A DNA stretch of 8,111 nucleotides from the NCBI GenBank assembly GCA_016190535.1, contig JACPQK010000144.1:1-8111 (forward strand). The letters run 5' to 3'. Position numbers and translations under genes: made by a program. The DNA comes from Chloroflexota bacterium. Lineage in GTDB: Bacteria > Chloroflexota > Dehalococcoidia > JACPQK01. Below are positions 5,691 to 8,111 of this stretch, piece by piece. The first letter of the stretch is position 1. Every line of letters begins with the position of its first letter. Under the pieces are notes generated by a model. The model did no database searches. It was not told where the DNA came from and saw only the letters and a program-made list of their open reading frames with translations.

Positions 5691-7357
5691 CTAACCGGGT
5701 AGCCTCAGCCTTTAGACGCATGGGAACAGGCCTCTCCCAACTGCCGGGGGCACTGCGGGGGCTGAGGGTACTCCTGGTGGGGGGTGGGATGCTAGCCCTG
5801 GTGGCGGCGGGGGTCATCTTCCTTCTGGCCCCGGAGCTGGCCAGCTCCACCCTTACCCTGGTGGCCCTGGGGGTGCTCTTGCTGCTGGTGGCTCTGCTCA
5901 GCGCCCCGGGACAGGTGCGTACCGCCCTGCTGGGACGCCGGGGCCGCTACGGCTCCAATACGGCGCTGATGGTTATCGCCTTCACGGGCATCGTGATAGC
6001 CGCCAATTTCCTGGGGGTGAAACAGAGCTACCGGGTGGACCTGACCATCAACCGGGAGTTCACCCTTTCCCCCAAGACTATAGCGGTGCTGCAAGACCTG
6101 ACGGCCCCGGTGCAGGCGGTGGCCTTCCTCACCCCGGGCGACCCTACCCTGGAAGCTACAGTGAACCTCCTGCGGGAGTACTCCAACCGCAGCGCCAGGT
6201 TTAGCCACAGAGTAGTGGACCCGGAGGCAAACCCTGCGCTGGCGCGACAATATGAGGTAACCCAGTACGGCACCATTGTCTTTGAAAGCGAGGGCCGCCG
6301 GGCTTCCGCCGCCAGCCAGATCCAACTGGAGATACCTGGCCAGGGCACGCAGGTCGCTCCTAACCCCACGCTGGAGCAGGACATTACCGCCGCCATCCTG
6401 AAAGCCACGGGCCTGAAGCAGAAGAAAGTCTATTTCCTGACGGGACATGGGGAAGCCAACATATACGATACCCAGGACCAGCGGGGCTTTGGCCTGGCCG
6501 CCCAGGCCCTCATCCCTGATAACTACCAGGTGGCTACCCTGAGCCTGGCCACGGTGGAGGGAGTGCCCGAGGATGCGGCCGCCCTGATTGCCGCCGGACC
6601 GCGCCAGGACCTGCTGGCGCAGGAGGTGCCCCTGCTGACGGACTATCTGCGCCGCCAGGGCAAGCTCCTCCTCTTGGCCGATCCTAGCACGCCCGGCTCC
6701 TGGAGCGAGCTTCTTGCCCCCTGGGGCCTGGCCCTCTCGGATGGGCGAGTTATTGACCGGGTGAGCTATGCCTTCCCGGACACAGCCAGTCCCGCTGTCC
6801 AGAGGACCCAGTACTCTCTGGGGCCGGTCACCAAAGTCCTGGACACGACCTTCTTCCCCGATGCCCGGGCCGTGGACGTGTTCTTCCTTGCGACGCAAGA
6901 AGGCCGGGAGCAGACAAACGTACAGACGGTGGATGTGGCCCTTACCACCGGCTCAAGCTGGCTGGAGACGGATACCGGAGACCCCAAGTTCGACGAGGGG
7001 AAGGATACCCCCGGTCCCCTGGTGCTGGCGGTCCTGGTGGAGGCCGTGGCCCCCCTGGGAGAAAGACTCCCGGCGAGCCAGGTGCCCGAGAAGCGTACCC
7101 GCCTGGTGGTGGTGGGTGATTCGGACTTCATCAGCAACCAGTTCTTCTACTCCCTGGGCAATAGCGACCTCTTCATAAACTCGGTGAACTGGCTGACGGA
7201 GGAGGAGGCCCTTATCTCCATCCGGCCCAAGCCCTTCGCCTTCCGCCGCCTGGTGGTTACCCAGCGGGCCTGGAACTGGATCCTCTACTCCAGCATCGCA
7301 TTTCTGCCCTTGCTGGTGGTGGTCGGGGGTGGGGTGGCCTGGTGGCGTCGGCGCTAG
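5681..7357 (+). CDS. GldG-like ABC transporter auxiliary membrane protein
   Basis: This 558-residue protein has three N-terminal hydrophobic segments (about 28-49, 56-74, 94-112), a large soluble region and a C-terminal transmembrane helix (about 533-554) ending in WWRRR. The soluble part should lie outside the cytoplasmic membrane. Family motifs are visible: QSYRVDLTINREFTLSPKT (115-133), the start of the GldG N-terminal domain; KKVYFLTGHGE (248-258) of the ABC-transporter auxiliary domain; and RLVVVGDSDFISN (474-486). The start is TTG at 5681, with GGAG at 5669-5672 eight nt upstream, overlapping the permease gene by 10 bp. An ATG at 5720 lacks a ribosome binding site. The extra N-terminal helix pair before the usual domain is consistent with bacterial GldG-like proteins that carry an additional membrane anchor. 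It probably works in a complex with the ATPase and permease; the role is unknown. Confidence 0.85.
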   Translation: MALANRVASAFRRMGTGLSQLPGALRGLRVLLVGGGMLALVAAGVIFLLAPELASSTLTLVALGVLLLLVALLSAPGQVRTALLGRRGRYGSNTALMVIAFTGIVIAANFLGVKQSYRVDLTINREFTLSPKTIAVLQDLTAPVQAVAFLTPGDPTLEATVNLLREYSNRSARFSHRVVDPEANPALARQYEVTQYGTIVFESEGRRASAASQIQLEIPGQGTQVAPNPTLEQDITAAILKATGLKQKKVYFLTGHGEANIYDTQDQRGFGLAAQALIPDNYQVATLSLATVEGVPEDAAALIAAGPRQDLLAQEVPLLTDYLRRQGKLLLLADPSTPGSWSELLAPWGLALSDGRVIDRVSYAFPDTASPAVQRTQYSLGPVTKVLDTTFFPDARAVDVFFLATQEGREQTNVQTVDVALTTGSSWLETDTGDPKFDEGKDTPGPLVLAVLVEAVAPLGERLPASQVPEKRTRLVVVGDSDFISNQFFYSLGNSDLFINSVNWLTEEEALISIRPKPFAFRRLVVTQRAWNWILYSSIAFLPLLVVVGGGVAWWRRR

Positions 7358-7361
7358 CCTC

Positions 7362-7904
7362 ATGAGCTACCGCACCACCTTTGTCCTGCTCGCCGTTCTC
7401 CTGCTGGTGGGGGGCTACGCTCTGGTCACGCAGTTGACCGGCAGCGAGGAGCCGGCGCCCAAGCCTCCCTGGGTCTACAGCCTGGACGATGATGCCCTGG
7501 TAGCTATTGATGTGACCTACCAGGACGACACAGTGTCCTTCCGTCGGGATGACCAGTACCAGTGGCGCTTCGATGGCCCCCAGGGAGACCCGGTGGACAT
7601 GCAGCGCTGGGGGGGTGTTACCCTGCTGCTTAGTGGCCCCCGCTCCCAGCGGGTGCTGTTCCAGGAGGTAATAGACCTGGCTGCCTATGGCCTGGACTCC
7701 CCGCCGTTGACTGTTAGGCTGAGCTTTGGCGGTGTACCCCTGGATGTCCTGGTGGGGGACAATACCCCCGATGGCAGGGGCAGCTACATGCAGGTGAAGG
7801 GGTATTCTCCGGTCTACGTGGTGGACCGTTCCTGGGCGGACGTGATACAGCGCCTGGTAACGGAGCCACCCCGGGTCCAGCCCACCCCCTCTGCCGAGAG
7901 CTAG
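7362..7904 (+). CDS. DUF4340 domain protein, membrane anchored
   Basis: This 180-residue protein has one N-terminal hydrophobic helix (about 6-24), probably an uncleaved anchor, and an exported remainder. Segments YGLDSPPLTVRLSF (109-122), VLVGDNTPDGRGSYMQV (129-145) and PVYVVDRSW (150-158) are characteristic of DUF4340, a family regularly found as the last gene of Gld-type ABC operons. I chose ATG 7362, 4 bp after the GldG-like stop, because MSYRTTF leads directly into the hydrophobic helix. A GTG at 7329 would add 11 residues overlapping the previous gene and has no better ribosome binding site. The C-terminal tail is proline-rich (PPRVQPTPSAES). No biochemical function is established for the family. 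Confidence 0.82.
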   Translation: MSYRTTFVLLAVLLLVGGYALVTQLTGSEEPAPKPPWVYSLDDDALVAIDVTYQDDTVSFRRDDQYQWRFDGPQGDPVDMQRWGGVTLLLSGPRSQRVLFQEVIDLAAYGLDSPPLTVRLSFGGVPLDVLVGDNTPDGRGSYMQVKGYSPVYVVDRSWADVIQRLVTEPPRVQPTPSAES

Positions 7905-7962
7905 CTAGTCCCGCGGCCCCCCACTTCACCGCAACGAACTTCCGGGACGGGGCACTAGCGCC

Positions 7963-7991
7963 TTGACGCCCTGTCGCTGGGATGATATACC
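7963..7991 (+). promoter_or_regulatory. Predicted promoter for the gene entering at the right edge
   Basis: TTGACG (7963-7968, 5 of 6) and TATACC (7986-7991, 4 of 6) are 17 bp apart. Transcription would start near 7998, about 23 nt before the ATG at 8021. The following gene therefore probably forms its own transcription unit rather than extending the ABC operon. Confidence 0.5.
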
Positions 7992-8020
7992 AGGGGAGAC
8001 CTTCGTAGCAGGAGCAGTAG

Positions 8021-8111
8021 ATGGACATCTCAGAGACGGACCCACGGGACGTCATCAACATCCCGGAGAAGGTGCCCCAGACCCTGGCTGAGCGGCTGGA
8101 GAGGGTGGAGG
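8021..8111 (+). CDS. N-terminus of an unidentified protein (cut by window end)
   Basis: Only 30 codons are visible, starting MDISETDPRDVINIPEKV and continuing with a charged, helix-prone stretch (TLAERLERVE). It has no signal peptide or membrane segment so far. The start is well supported: AGGAG lies 6 nt upstream and an in-frame TAG directly precedes the ATG. Too little is present to name a family. Confidence 0.6.
   Translation, partial: MDISETDPRDVINIPEKVPQTLAERLERVE

Noticed and set aside
5792..6898. 368-codon minus-strand open frame opposite the GldG-like gene
   Set aside because: The opposite strand carries clear family motifs and operon overlaps; this frame encodes a low-complexity Gly/Gln/Arg-rich product with no domain.
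7905..7958. Possible terminator or inverted repeat after the DUF4340 gene (CTAGT...ACTAG, GTCCCG...CGGGAC)
   Set aside because: The stems are short and separated by a loop of about 28 bases with no T-tract, so I do not call a terminator here.
1..8111. CRISPR array, tRNA or rRNA gene
   Set aside because: No regularly spaced direct repeats, cloverleaf with TpsiC-arm consensus, or rRNA-like segments were seen.

Overview
The window is GC-rich (roughly 60%) bacterial DNA holding nine protein genes, two of them cut by the window edges. It also holds an unusual density of short structured repeats, all confined to the gaps between genes. The layout (a gliding-type ABC operon ending in a DUF4340 gene, benzoyl-CoA-type enzymes, a geranylgeranyl-reductase-family flavoprotein) is most reminiscent of Chloroflexota, perhaps Dehalococcoidia or relatives. 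That placement is inference from gene content. No rRNA, tRNA, CRISPR array or transposase gene was seen.

Region 1 (1-1873, minus strand): two genes run leftward, first a crotonase-fold hydratase (1109-1873), then a zinc-dependent medium-chain dehydrogenase (1006 to beyond position 1). Their motifs match cyclohexa-1,5-diene-1-carbonyl-CoA hydratase (Dch) and 6-hydroxycyclohex-1-ene-1-carbonyl-CoA dehydrogenase (Had). These are consecutive steps of anaerobic benzoyl-CoA breakdown. An 81-bp structured repeat lies between them, immediately before the dehydrogenase ribosome binding site.

Region 2 (1874-4053): a 344-bp divergent gap holds one promoter in each direction, a repeat of about 100 bp with inverted ends, and a run of hairpins. 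It is followed on the plus strand by an FAD-dependent geranylgeranyl-reductase-family gene (2218-3429). A second copy of the 81-bp repeat comes next, then a 62-residue protein of unknown function (3577-3765). The following 288-bp gap holds a larger copy of the second repeat, containing a 22-bp perfect palindrome, and a strong promoter.

Region 3 (4054-7904, plus): a compact four-gene operon encodes an ABC ATPase, an ABC-2 type permease, a GldG-like membrane-anchored auxiliary protein and a DUF4340 protein. The first three genes overlap, and the last two are 4 bp apart. Together they look like a Gld-type exporter-like complex whose substrate is unknown. Region 4 (7905-8111) has a promoter and the first 30 codons of another gene.

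The most notable unexplained content is the set of four intergenic repeats. They form two families with different terminal inverted repeats, yet appear to share a core. Two of them occupy the same position and orientation, 17 and 19 nt before a start codon.
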